Below are positions 1 through 8,324 of a DNA stretch of 17,802 nt, in pieces. The stretch is taken from assembly GCA_014621425.1 (NCBI GenBank), contig JAANBB010000647.1, forward strand, positions 1 to 17,802, given 5' to 3'. This stretch comes from Cylindrodendrum hubeiense (Eukaryota > Ascomycota > Sordariomycetes > Hypocreales > Nectriaceae). Each line of letters starts with the position of its first letter. Within the stretch, counting starts at the first letter, position 1. The notes beneath the pieces were generated by a model, which did not search any database, was not told the DNA's origin, and saw only the letters and a program-made list of their open reading frames with translations. The translations under genes and the position numbers were made by a program.

Positions 1-1785
1 CCAATCATGCCCATCGCCCCCCATCGTCTCCGTCGTCGTCCATCGCTTGGGGCGAGCAATCCACTCGTCCAGCATCTTCCAGCCACCCGGCCCTGTCAAC
101 CCCCTTCCTTCGCCCCCCGTGGGACCTCTGATTTTTTTCTCTACCTCGCCGACGTCCCAATCCCCAACCGCAACCAACCACCAACACGGTGACACCCTGA
201 AACACGGCCTGCCCCCTACTTCCCCTTCTGCTGACTTCCAGTTCCATCCATCCCGGCGACGCGTCGTCTCCTGCCCACCCCCAGAGGTCCCATGTGCTGC
301 CCGGTTCAACCGTGTCGCGACCGCCGTCTCAGCGTCAGATCCAGAATCATGCGACGGCAAAACCGGTTCATGTTGGCGCTTGATGCTGCGGCTCGCACCA
401 AGCTCGGCTGTGGCGACGACAGCCCACACGACAACTGCAGTTTTCCTGCCTGGTCGCGGTAACTGACAGGTTGTGTGGGTTTTTCCATTTTTCTTGCCCT
501 CAGTGTGAGTCATGACTTGGCGACCAACCAGCAGCGAGCTGGCATGAGCCTGGCTGCGCCGCCAGGGAGGCTGACCCTCTGCGGCCGCTCAATGGCCAGG
601 CTCCGGGGGGACCCTGTAGCGTGCCCTCACGCGCACACTCTCGCACGCTCTCACGCACCTCGCGTCAGGCTCTGCTTCTTGCTCCATTTCTCGTGTTCCC
701 GCTTCCACCAGTTGTCGCATGAGATACCGTGATGCATAGTGAGGCTCGCCATGATCGCGACTGTCGTCGATGATTTGGCCATGCCGTAGGGACACGTTTG
801 CATCGGCGTGTCGCGGCCGCTTTGCGCCAAGTGGTGACGCGAAAATTTCGATAGACCGTGGATCGCCGAGTGCAGCTACCTTTCCGAGAAAGCGCCAGAT
901 ACGGGTGGGTGCCGACCCAGGTACCGCACTAACAATTTCCGAGTACTGCGACCATGCATCCCAGCCGGACCCGTCGCTCATCTCTCGCTGTGCCGAACGG
1001 GCTGGGCGGAAATGCATCAAGCAGGGGCTCTTCTGCGATATGAACCAGCTCCATCTCATCCAGCCTCGTTCCCCATGATCCCACCAGGGTTACCTTGCCT
1101 ATCCGTCCCCCGCTACCAGCCATTCCCGCGAGATGCATCAAGCAGCTCCTCCACAAAGAAGGCGACAGTACACAGTCATGATGAACAAGCATGATAGATG
1201 ATGGTCTTACTGTGCCATGGCCTCGTGCGAAATCCCCGTCTCACATGCGGCAGAAACCAAGCAAGGGAAACTCGCCAGGGTTCCAGCGTCGCACTAGCAT
1301 TCCTCGAGACCAAGGAGAGCTAAACAAGACACAAGACCCTGTCCGATCCGTAACATCAGTGTTGCACAAGCAATGCACAACACAGCATGGAATGCCATTG
1401 CAAATGCATAGCATAGCCTCATCTCATCGTAGGACAGAGTTGGGGGGCCCTTTCCGCAAGGGCCACACGCTCTCCACATGTTCAATTTCAAGATCTCATT
1501 GCGTCTCCATCCGCTCGCATAGGCCATCTTCATGGCTCCGACACCGCGGCCCTGACAGGCGTTGCGGGCCAACAAGACAAAGCAAAAAGAAAACATAAAC
1601 AAATGGTCCTTGAAATGTTTGTGTAAATTTTTGGGTACCATCACTGACTCCGATATACACCATATGCTATATCCCATCTCTTCCGGTCTCCCCACACCGC
1701 CCGGTTCCTGGCGCCGAGGTATGCATGTAAGCATCCAGGTATAATTCAGGTATCATACAAAACAAAACGCAAAGTCATTCAGAGT
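1..1785. other. intergenic region, no supportable gene
   Basis: I see no coding gene here. The open frames on both strands reach at most about 156 codons. They show no recognisable domain and no convincing splice-extended structure, and GC-rich DNA yields such frames by chance. Positions 1-200 are pyrimidine-rich on the plus strand, and 626-665 is a low-complexity CACGC/CTCGCAC stretch. From about 1785 leftwards the sequence should hold the 3'UTR of the minus-strand ETF-QO gene; I found no clean AATAAA on that strand. Five ATGCAT hexamers lie between 954 and 1726. Confidence 0.6.
1012..1145. repeat. 13-bp direct repeat pair around an ATGCAT core
   Basis: The 13-mer ATGCATCAAGCAG occurs at 1012-1024 and again at 1133-1145, in the same orientation, 121 bp apart. 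The ATGCAT core is palindromic. No coding gene overlaps either copy. Function is unknown; it could be a paired protein-binding site or a chance repeat. Confidence 0.45.
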
Positions 1786-3775
1786 TTAGGTCATGTAGTA
1801 CTTGGGGCCTTCGCCTCCTTGCGGCACCTGCCAGTTGATGTCCTGGTGAGGTGCCTTGATGTCGCACGTCTTGCAGTGAATGCAGCTGCAGGGGGTGTCA
1901 TGTTAGCGACAAAATGTTATATATGACACTATGGACCGCAGTGTCTCAGCCTTTTGGAGGGACTCACTTTTGGGCGTTGATCTGGAACCGCACGCCATGC
2001 GGCTTAGACTCGTCTTCGACGTACTCGTACACTCCGGCCGGGCAGAAGCGGTTCTCGAGGCCCTTATATTTCGGATATGTCGTGTCGGTGTGGGCGTCCC
2101 AATCGTTGACCTGGAGATGCACAGGCTGGTCTTCCTCGTGGTTGGTGCCGGTTCGGGAGACGCTCGTCAGGATATCAAAGGTGATCTTGCCGTCGGGCTT
2201 CTCGTACTCGATCTTGGGCGCCTTGTCTGCGGACAAGGTGGTGGCGTGGTCGGGCGTCTTGTGCTTGAGGGTCCAGGGCACGCGGCCCTTGAACAGGAAG
2301 GCCTCGAGGCCGGAGTAGGCGACGCCGCCATACAGGCCCAGAGGTGTGTGGAATGAAGGCCGCATGTTGCGCACCTCGCGGAGCTCCTTCCAGATGGCCG
2401 ACTTGCGGAGCTTGTCCTCGTAGTCGTAGAGGAAGACGCTGCCCTCGGGCTTCTCATTGAGAGCGGTCCAGGCGGCCTCGGCGGCCAGCATACCCGACTT
2501 CATTGCGTTGTGCGTGCCCTTGACCTTGGGCACGTTGACGAAGCCCGCCGAGTCGCCGATGAGGGCGCCACCGGGGAAGGCGACCTTGGGGATAGATTGG
2601 AAGCCGCCCTCGATGAGAGAACGGGCGCCGTAGGAGATGCACTTGCCTCCCTCGAGGACTTTGCGGAACAGCGGGTGCAGCTTGAGCTTCTGGAACTCCT
2701 GGTAGGGTGACATCCAGGGGTTTTGGTAGTCGAGCGAAACGACAAGACCAAGACTGACGAGGTTCTCACCAAAGTGGTACATGAATGAGCCGCCGTAGAC
2801 ATCGTGAGATAGCGGGTAGCCCATTGAGTGCGTAATCTGGCCCTTTTCGAACTTTTCCGGGTCAACCTCCCACACTTCCTTGATGCCCAGGCCGTAGGTC
2901 TGGTGCTGGCTGTCCTGGCGCAGATCAAACTTGCTGATGACCTGCTTGCTCAGACTGCCGTGGCAGCCCTCGCCGAACATGGTAACCCTCGCGTGGAACT
3001 CCATGCCACGCTCAAACGTCTCCTTGGCCTTTCCGTTACGACCAATGCCCAGGTCGTTGGTCGCCACACCCTTAACAGAGCCATCGCTGTCATAGACAAC
3101 CTCGGAGGCGGCGAAGCCGGGGTACACCTCGACGCCGACCTCCTCGGCGCGTTCACCAAGCCACTTGACGAACTGGTTCAGACTAACGATGTAGTTGCCG
3201 TGGTTGCTCATCTGCGGGGGTGCGGGGAGCGGGATGGCGGCCGTCTTGGTGAGGAAGCGCATGCGGTCGGTGCCGGCGGGGGTCGCGTACTCGAAGCGGT
3301 CGGAGTTGTCCTCGTCTAGCCAGTTAGGGATGAGCTCGTTGATGGCAGAGGGCTGGATGACGGCGCCGGAGAGGATATGGGCGCCGAGGTCGCCAGCCTT
3401 TTCGAGGACCAGGACGCGGAAGTCTTCGTTGCCGGCCTCGTTGGCCAGCTGCTTGAGGCGGATGGCAGCGCTGAGGCCGGCGGGACCAGCTCCAACGATG
3501 CAGACATCAACCTCGTCGGCCTCGCGCTCGACGGTGGCGGGGTCGAACGAGTCCTCGTCGTCTTCGTCGGAGCGGCGCCGGGCCGTGTTGCTGAAGGTCC
3601 TTGCGCCGGCCACGGACATTCTCATGACGGGCCAGGCGAGCCGTGACCGGCCGGATGCGGCCCTCGAGGACGCGGCGGCGGAGGGGCAGAAGCTATGCCT
3701 GGGGCGCCATTGCGCCCGTGAGAGAACCCGCGAGCTGCGCTGGACGCACCGCGAGACAGGTCTGGGGGCCGACAT
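1786..3775 (-). CDS. CIR2: Electron transfer flavoprotein-ubiquinone oxidoreductase, mitochondrial
   Basis: ETF-QO passes electrons from reduced ETF (fatty-acid beta-oxidation, amino-acid and choline catabolism) to ubiquinone at the mitochondrial inner membrane, using FAD and one 4Fe-4S cluster. The model has exon 1 at 1968-3775, an 82-nt intron at 1886-1967 (GTGAGT donor, GCTAAC branch site, CTGCAG acceptor) and exon 2 at 1786-1885, giving 635 aa; the human enzyme has 617. The start is the first ATG in the frame, in a CACCATG context; codons further upstream lack an ATG. Residues 1 to about 66 are Arg/Ser/Ala-rich and end in a [13 protein letters not shown] stretch, as expected of a mitochondrial presequence. 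The FAD dinucleotide fold carries GAGPAG at 95-100. Cysteines 578, 604, 607 and 610 (FCPAGVYE, then CIHCKTC) fit the four cluster ligands of the family. The intron falls just before CxxCxxC, so splicing is required for a complete cluster site. All key motifs are intact. Confidence 0.97.
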
Positions 3776-3968
3776 GGTGACGATGCTTGACGAGGATGCC
3801 GGGGGGATTGCCAGGAGAATCGTGGGATGCGGAGAACTCAAGAGGCCTGGGCCTTTGGGGGAGGGAGACGGCGACTAGGGAAGCTAAATACAGGTCGGGA
3901 TCGCTCGCAGCAGTCAATGGCGAAAAAAGCTCCAATGCCGCCGGTCGTTGGTGGGGGAGGTTTGACAA

Positions 3969-3994
3969 TTATCAATTATCTGGCCGTCAATTGG
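3969..3994 (-). promoter_or_regulatory. candidate GATA pair and CCAAT box upstream of the ETF-QO gene
   Basis: About 195-220 bp upstream of the ETF-QO start, two GATA-factor consensus sites occur as TTATCA (3969-3974) and TTATCT (3976-3981), that is TGATAA and AGATAA on the minus strand. A CCAAT box on the minus strand follows at 3990-3994. GATA factors (AreA-type) and the HAP/CBC complex that binds CCAAT are known regulators of nitrogen and respiratory metabolism in fungi. Use of these copies is inference from motif and position only. Confidence 0.35.
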
Positions 3995-4702
3995 CTCGTA
4001 AGTGGGGGGGTCCCGCCGATCCCACCAGAAGTTGCTCTCCCGCGTCTCTCGGAGTGACGCTTTCTGGCAGTCTCGCTCGCTCTAGCCGTTGGGCACTATC
4101 TGTGGCTGTCCTACGGAGTGCTGTACGGATGGCAGCACTGTCGGTTCCGGCTGCTAGTCTTGTTAATGACGCTTCTTTATGGGTCCTTGTCTCTCTCTGT
4201 CGGCCTCGGGATTTCATAGCCGAACAAGGAACGAGGTAAGGGTCCAGAGGACTGGGGGGCGAGACGAACCGAGGGCATTTCTGGTGTCAGCCAGCGAATG
4301 CCGACAGCTAGTCGGCTCAAGTGTAATGGGCGAGGACGCCCCCGCGTTATCTTCAAATACGTCAATTGCCTCGTCAGATGTCTGTTCGTTAGATAAGAAC
4401 CTGTTCCGGCGTCTTGCTGACACGCGAATGAGCACATGAGCCCGTGGTCCTCTCAAGCCGATGACAGCCAAGGCTCCCAGGGTCTCGATCACAAGCCAAG
4501 CGTCACTCGCGCACTGCTGCAAGCTGTGGTGGGCGTTACGTCAATTGCCCCAAGCGTTCGGGATTCAGTGCCCTTCGCCGATCCCCTGCTTCGGCTACTT
4601 CGGCTTCTCCCCGCCGCACTTTGGCTATTGACGCATTGCTTCGGCCCAGTAACCGGGAAGGGCTCGTCGCAACTGACTGGCCGCCCAGCAACTCGGCTTC
4701 TT

Positions 4703-4726
4703 GAAACCATGAAACCATGAAGCCAT
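4703..4726 (+). repeat. three tandem 8-bp units
   Basis: GAAACCAT is present twice in a row (4703-4710, 4711-4718), followed by GAAGCCAT (4719-4726) with one change. This is a small slippage-type repeat in non-coding DNA. Confidence 0.7.
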
Positions 4727-5040
4727 GGGTCGATCTCTGTGTCTGCCACGTTGTTCTGTTGCAACAGACATCTGCTGTGTTCCCAGGCCATGAAGAACCG
4801 CTGTGCCTGGCAGGTGAGTGTGTGTGCCATGGCTTTTTGGGGAGTGGGGTGGCTCGTAGACTGGATCCTTGGTCGGGATTTTCTCGCCGACACCGACCCT
4901 GTGTTAGCATGGAGCTTCGAGCTTCGAGTGCAGAGCCTCTGGGGTCCAACCGGGAAAGTCTCAGCGACACTGCATCCAACATGTTACGTGACCAATCTGG
5001 GGGGTCTACTGCTCTCTTGGACGCCTTTCACACCGTCCAT

Positions 5041-5230
5041 TACTGGCTGCCGGTCAAAGTCGACCGGGTTTTTCAAGCCGGTCACTAACCGGCAACCAGT
5101 ATAATCCAACCGACCCTGTCCTCCTGCAACTTGCCGGTCCGTCTGACAGGCAGCCAGTACTCGCGAACCAATCCGCCATTCTCAGGACACTCCCGGAGTT
5201 CTCCAATCTGCCGGTGCCAGATCGACCGGC
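5041..5230. repeat. cluster of GCCGGT/ACCGGC inverted repeats
   Basis: GCCGGT occurs at 5049-5054, 5077-5082, 5133-5138 and 5210-5215, and its complement ACCGGC at 5088-5093 and 5225-5230. Pairs form hairpins: 5077-5082 with 5088-5093 (6-bp stem, 5-nt loop), 5210-5215 with 5225-5230 (9-nt loop), and CCGGTC 5050-5055 with GACCGG 5062-5067 (6-nt loop). A longer imperfect inverted repeat, 5041-5054 with 5088-5101, matches at 13 of 14 positions and encloses the inner ones. GGCAGCCAGTA at 5149-5159 matches the same arm again. Read as inverted CGG half-sites, the spacings are CGG-N10-CCG, CGG-N7-CCG and CGG-N11-CCG, the layout bound by Zn2Cys6 factors. It may instead be the remnant of a small mobile element. 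Confidence 0.6.
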
Positions 5231-6316
5231 GTTACATGGTAGCGATCGGGACCTTCTTGGGACTGCGGAGATGTGGGTTCCCGTCCCCGGCTTTGTCGCC
5301 GTGACCTGCCATTCCCGGACCATGGGCCTTGGAACGTGAAGGAGTTGCTCTACCTTGACCATTCTAATTAAGTCAACGTCTTTCTTGTATAGGTGCTTCT
5401 CTTTGCATATATCTGGGGTTTGGTTTTGCCTCTTTACGCCCGCGTTCGGGTAACCTCTTCCATTAGTAGAGACCATTGTCTGGAGACGGCTTAGAGGTTT
5501 CCGTATAATTGTGGAGAAACACCTGCGTTGCATTTGGCGCTCCAGACACCAGGGGAGGAAGGTTGTGATATACAAGCCACAGCAGCGACATGGCCCATGA
5601 TATTTCGATGGAAGCCAAAACAATTACATCCAAGCTATTATTGACGAAACTCAACATTAATATCTCTCAAAAGCCTACCTGGGTAAAATCGTGACTGAGT
5701 TTCTTAAATCAATTCCTCTGATACCTCGCTACCCTATACCATACCATCCGCCACAATTGTGACATACCCAGGTACTTTCCCTGTGTCAAATATCATATGT
5801 GCATCAATGCATGTATCGGGAAGGGGGGTATCTACCACCATCGGAGATAGCGTAGGCCGGGAGGCGTCAGGGGCATTCTGTATGAATGTGTGAATATTTG
5901 ATAGGCCCGCTGCGAACCCAGGTAATCGCGGCATTAGCATCGGGTGCAAGCGGTTTGGTCGTACTGGCGCCGGGTTCTCCAACCTCTGGGACCATGATTT
6001 CATTACGTCGTGACCGATGTATTTGTCCGTCACTCCTTTCGCAAACTAGACTTGAATGACCGGGAAGCTTGCGCGCAGCTTCTGTCCCCCCTTTGAGGCA
6101 TTCTCCTGCAACCGGCAGCTCCTAGATGCCAAGGCGATCACTCACCAAGCAATTTGAGGTACGAAGTAGCTAGGAAAGGTATGGTCTCGTTTAGCAGTGG
6201 AGTACTTCCCCAAATACGAGCTTTAGGTGCCTCGGATTAGGAATTAGGGTGCGGCTCCAGATGCTAAGAGCCTAAAAAAGGTGTCCTTCCCCAGCTTCTA
6301 ACGGCCGTCCCGCGCT

Positions 6317-6321
6317 ATTGG
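6317..6321 (-). promoter_or_regulatory. CCAAT box (inverted) upstream of the GH125 gene
   Basis: ATTGG lies about 105 bp before the GH125 start codon. CCAAT boxes work in either orientation in fungi through the HAP/CBC complex. This rests on a single pentamer match, so the support is weak. Confidence 0.3.
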
Positions 6322-6425
6322 CTGTCAGCAGCTGTCGCAAGACCGCCACCTCGTGCTATTTCGTCCCCTGACTTCATCCCTCAAGGCTTCAGGGCGGCCT
6401 CAATGTAAAGGAGACATAGCCCGCC

Positions 6426-8170
6426 ATGTCACGGATTATCCTGCTGCTGCTGGTCGCCGCGGCCAGCGCGGTCTCGGCCGACTGCCCCAGCTACGAGAAA
6501 TACGCCCGCGATCGTCATGAGCCCTTCTCCAAGGGCCGCTACGCGTTTCCCTTCCAGCGTCCGGACGAGAAGTGTCGCACCCACGCCGTGCCCGCCGTCG
6601 AGCATACGATTTACAATGAGATGCCGGGCGCAATTGGCGACCCAGATCTATACCAGCTTTTCCAGAATACCTGGCCGAATACGGTAGACACGACCGTCCG
6701 ATGGAGGGGCGTTTCCGCCGACAATCCAGACGAGGAGGTTCGTCGCGATGCCAATCTACTACCCCGACACAATCCCCGGCCACAGTTCGCATGCTAACGT
6801 ATGAGTTGGTCTCTATAGCTCGCTTTTATCACCACCGGAGACATCGATGCCATGTGGTTACGAGACTCGGCGAACCAGCTGCAGTCCTACAAGTCCGTCA
6901 TCTCGCGAACCGCTGCCAACGACAAGAATAACGACATCGCAGCCCTCTTCCGCGGCGCAATCAACCTCCAAGGACGCTATATCCGCAAGTCCCCCTGGTG
7001 CAACGCCTTCAGACCGCCCCCCGAGGCTAAGAACGCCCGCATCAAGCGCTCCATTGGGCCCCGCGACCGAGTCCACCCCAACTATGACCCCGACGTTGTC
7101 TTCGAGTGCAAGTACGAGCTCGACTCCCTCGCCGCCTTTCTTCAGCTATCCTGGGATTACTATGAGGAGAGCGACGATGCCGACTTCTTTGGCAAGTTCG
7201 CCTGGGTAGACACGGTCAAGAAGATCCTGAAGGTGGCCAAGCTCATGCAGGATGGCACCTATACCGACAAAGGCGAGGTTCGCGCCGCACACTACACCTG
7301 GCTGCGCGACGCCGACAGCGCCACCGAGACCGTGTCTAATCATGGCCGCGGCAACCCCGTCAAGGGGAACATCGGACTCGTGCGGAGCTTCTTCCGGCCC
7401 TCAGATGACTCCTGCATCTTCCAGTACTTCATCCCCGCAAACATGATGCTTGCGCGGTACATGTCGTCATGCGCCAAGATCATGCGCAAGCTCGACGGCA
7501 AGGTGGCTGACCAGATGGAGGACCTGGCTGCGGGAATCGAGATTGGTATCAACGAGCATGCCATCATCCCCCACCCCAAATTCGGCGATATGTATGCTTA
7601 TGAGATTGACGGCTTCGGCTCCTTTAGTCTTATGGTGAGTATCTTCTTTATGCTGTGTAAGTCTGTATGCTAATCGTAGCCTAGGACGATGCCAATCTCC
7701 CCTCACTCCTCAGTATTCCTCACATGGGCTATACACCTGCCTCACAGCACGTGTATGACAACACCCGCGCGTTCGTCCTCAGCTCCTCGAACCCTTACTA
7801 TGCCCACGGTCCGGTCCTCAACGCAACCGGTGGACCACATCTCGGCCCCGGCATGGCCTGGCCTATGGGGCTAATTATCCAAATGATGACAAGCAACGAT
7901 GACGAGGAGATTGCAGATGGTCTCAGACAGCTCTTGGGATCAACAAGCGGGCTTGGCCTGATCCACGAGACGGTGAACAGTTACGATGAGAATAAATGGA
8001 CAAGATCATGGTAAGATAATATGCCCGTTTTGCGTGACAACGCCCCTGGCTAACCCTTGTACCATAGGTTTGCATGGGCAAATGGATTGTTTGGCCAGAT
8101 GATTTTGGATCTTTGGAAGCGAAAACCTGACTTGATAGCTAGGAGTTATCAAGATGACGCGAAATCATGA
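6426..8170 (+). CDS. Secreted GH125-family exo-alpha-1,6-mannosidase
   Basis: GH125 enzymes (formerly DUF1237) are inverting exo-mannosidases that remove terminal alpha-1,6-linked mannose from N-glycans or yeast mannan. The model has four exons, 6426-6737, 6819-7634, 7685-8010 and 8068-8170, giving 518 aa. The introns (81, 50 and 57 nt) have GTTCGT, GTGAGT and GTAAGA donors, GCTAAC/GCTAAT-type branch sites and TAG acceptors; all junctions keep frame. Residues 1-18 form a hydrophobic signal peptide ending ASAVSA, so secretion or a secretory-pathway location is likely. Family signatures are [16 protein letters not shown] (about 109-124), the [12 protein letters not shown] region (about 264-275), FRPSDD (296-301) and LIHETVN (468-474). 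By analogy with bacterial GH125, an Asp of RPSDD and Glu471 are the likely acid and base; this assignment is from memory of the family. The gene is convergent with the HECT ligase gene. No frame damage is seen. Confidence 0.93.
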
Positions 8171-8199
8171 AGCAATGTGACACTATATAGAAAGGTGAA

Positions 8200-8205
8200 T
8201 TTATT
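8200..8205 (-). terminator. poly(A) signal for the HECT ligase transcript
   Basis: TTTATT on the plus strand reads AATAAA on the minus strand, about 120 nt past the HECT stop. It lies upstream of the GH125 AATAAA, so the two convergent transcripts are predicted to overlap at their 3' ends. Confidence 0.45.
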
Positions 8206-8232
8206 GGAGAAATAATCATGTACCACCATTGG

Positions 8233-8238
8233 AATAAA
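8233..8238 (+). terminator. poly(A) signal for the GH125 transcript
   Basis: A canonical AATAAA lies 63 nt after the GH125 stop. Fungal 3' end signals are degenerate, so this is the best candidate, not a certainty. Confidence 0.5.
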
Positions 8239-8324
8239 CCAAACTTCCGAGTCCGATCGCTGATGCTATAATGTTCCGCCTACCCCGATGTGCTCCATCC
8301 TAATCCTAATCATCTTTGGCCCGA

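Larger units (their letters stand above)
3995..6425. other. long divergent intergenic region
   Basis: No gene is supported between the divergently transcribed ETF-QO and GH125 starts. The left part (to about 5300) is GC-richer; 5340-6060 is visibly AT-richer. Minus-strand open frames at 5054-5533, 5463-5657 and 5734-6003, counted from their first ATG, have no recognised motif. They could be an orphan gene, a decayed element or chance. The notable structure is the GCCGGT/ACCGGC inverted-repeat cluster at 5041-5230. The 10-mer CTCCTGCAAC occurs at 5121 and again at 6103, but no terminal inverted repeats or transposase remnant could be defined. Confidence 0.55.

Noticed and set aside
589..1059. 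156-codon minus-strand frame in the left intergenic region
   Set aside because: It starts with ATG but has no recognisable motif and no splice support, and contains the low-complexity 626-665 stretch.
1294..1734. 146-codon minus-strand frame left of ETF-QO
   Set aside because: It lies in the expected 3'UTR of ETF-QO and has unusual Cys/Met/Trp-rich composition with no domain.
3776..3841. Upstream extension of ETF-QO by 22 codons
   Set aside because: The frame is open but begins at TTG; the first ATG, in a good context and before a presequence, is at 3775.
5260..5305. Possible tRNA T-arm (GTGGGTTCCCGTCCC)
   Set aside because: The would-be T stem does not pair well, and no acceptor or anticodon stems could be built on either strand.
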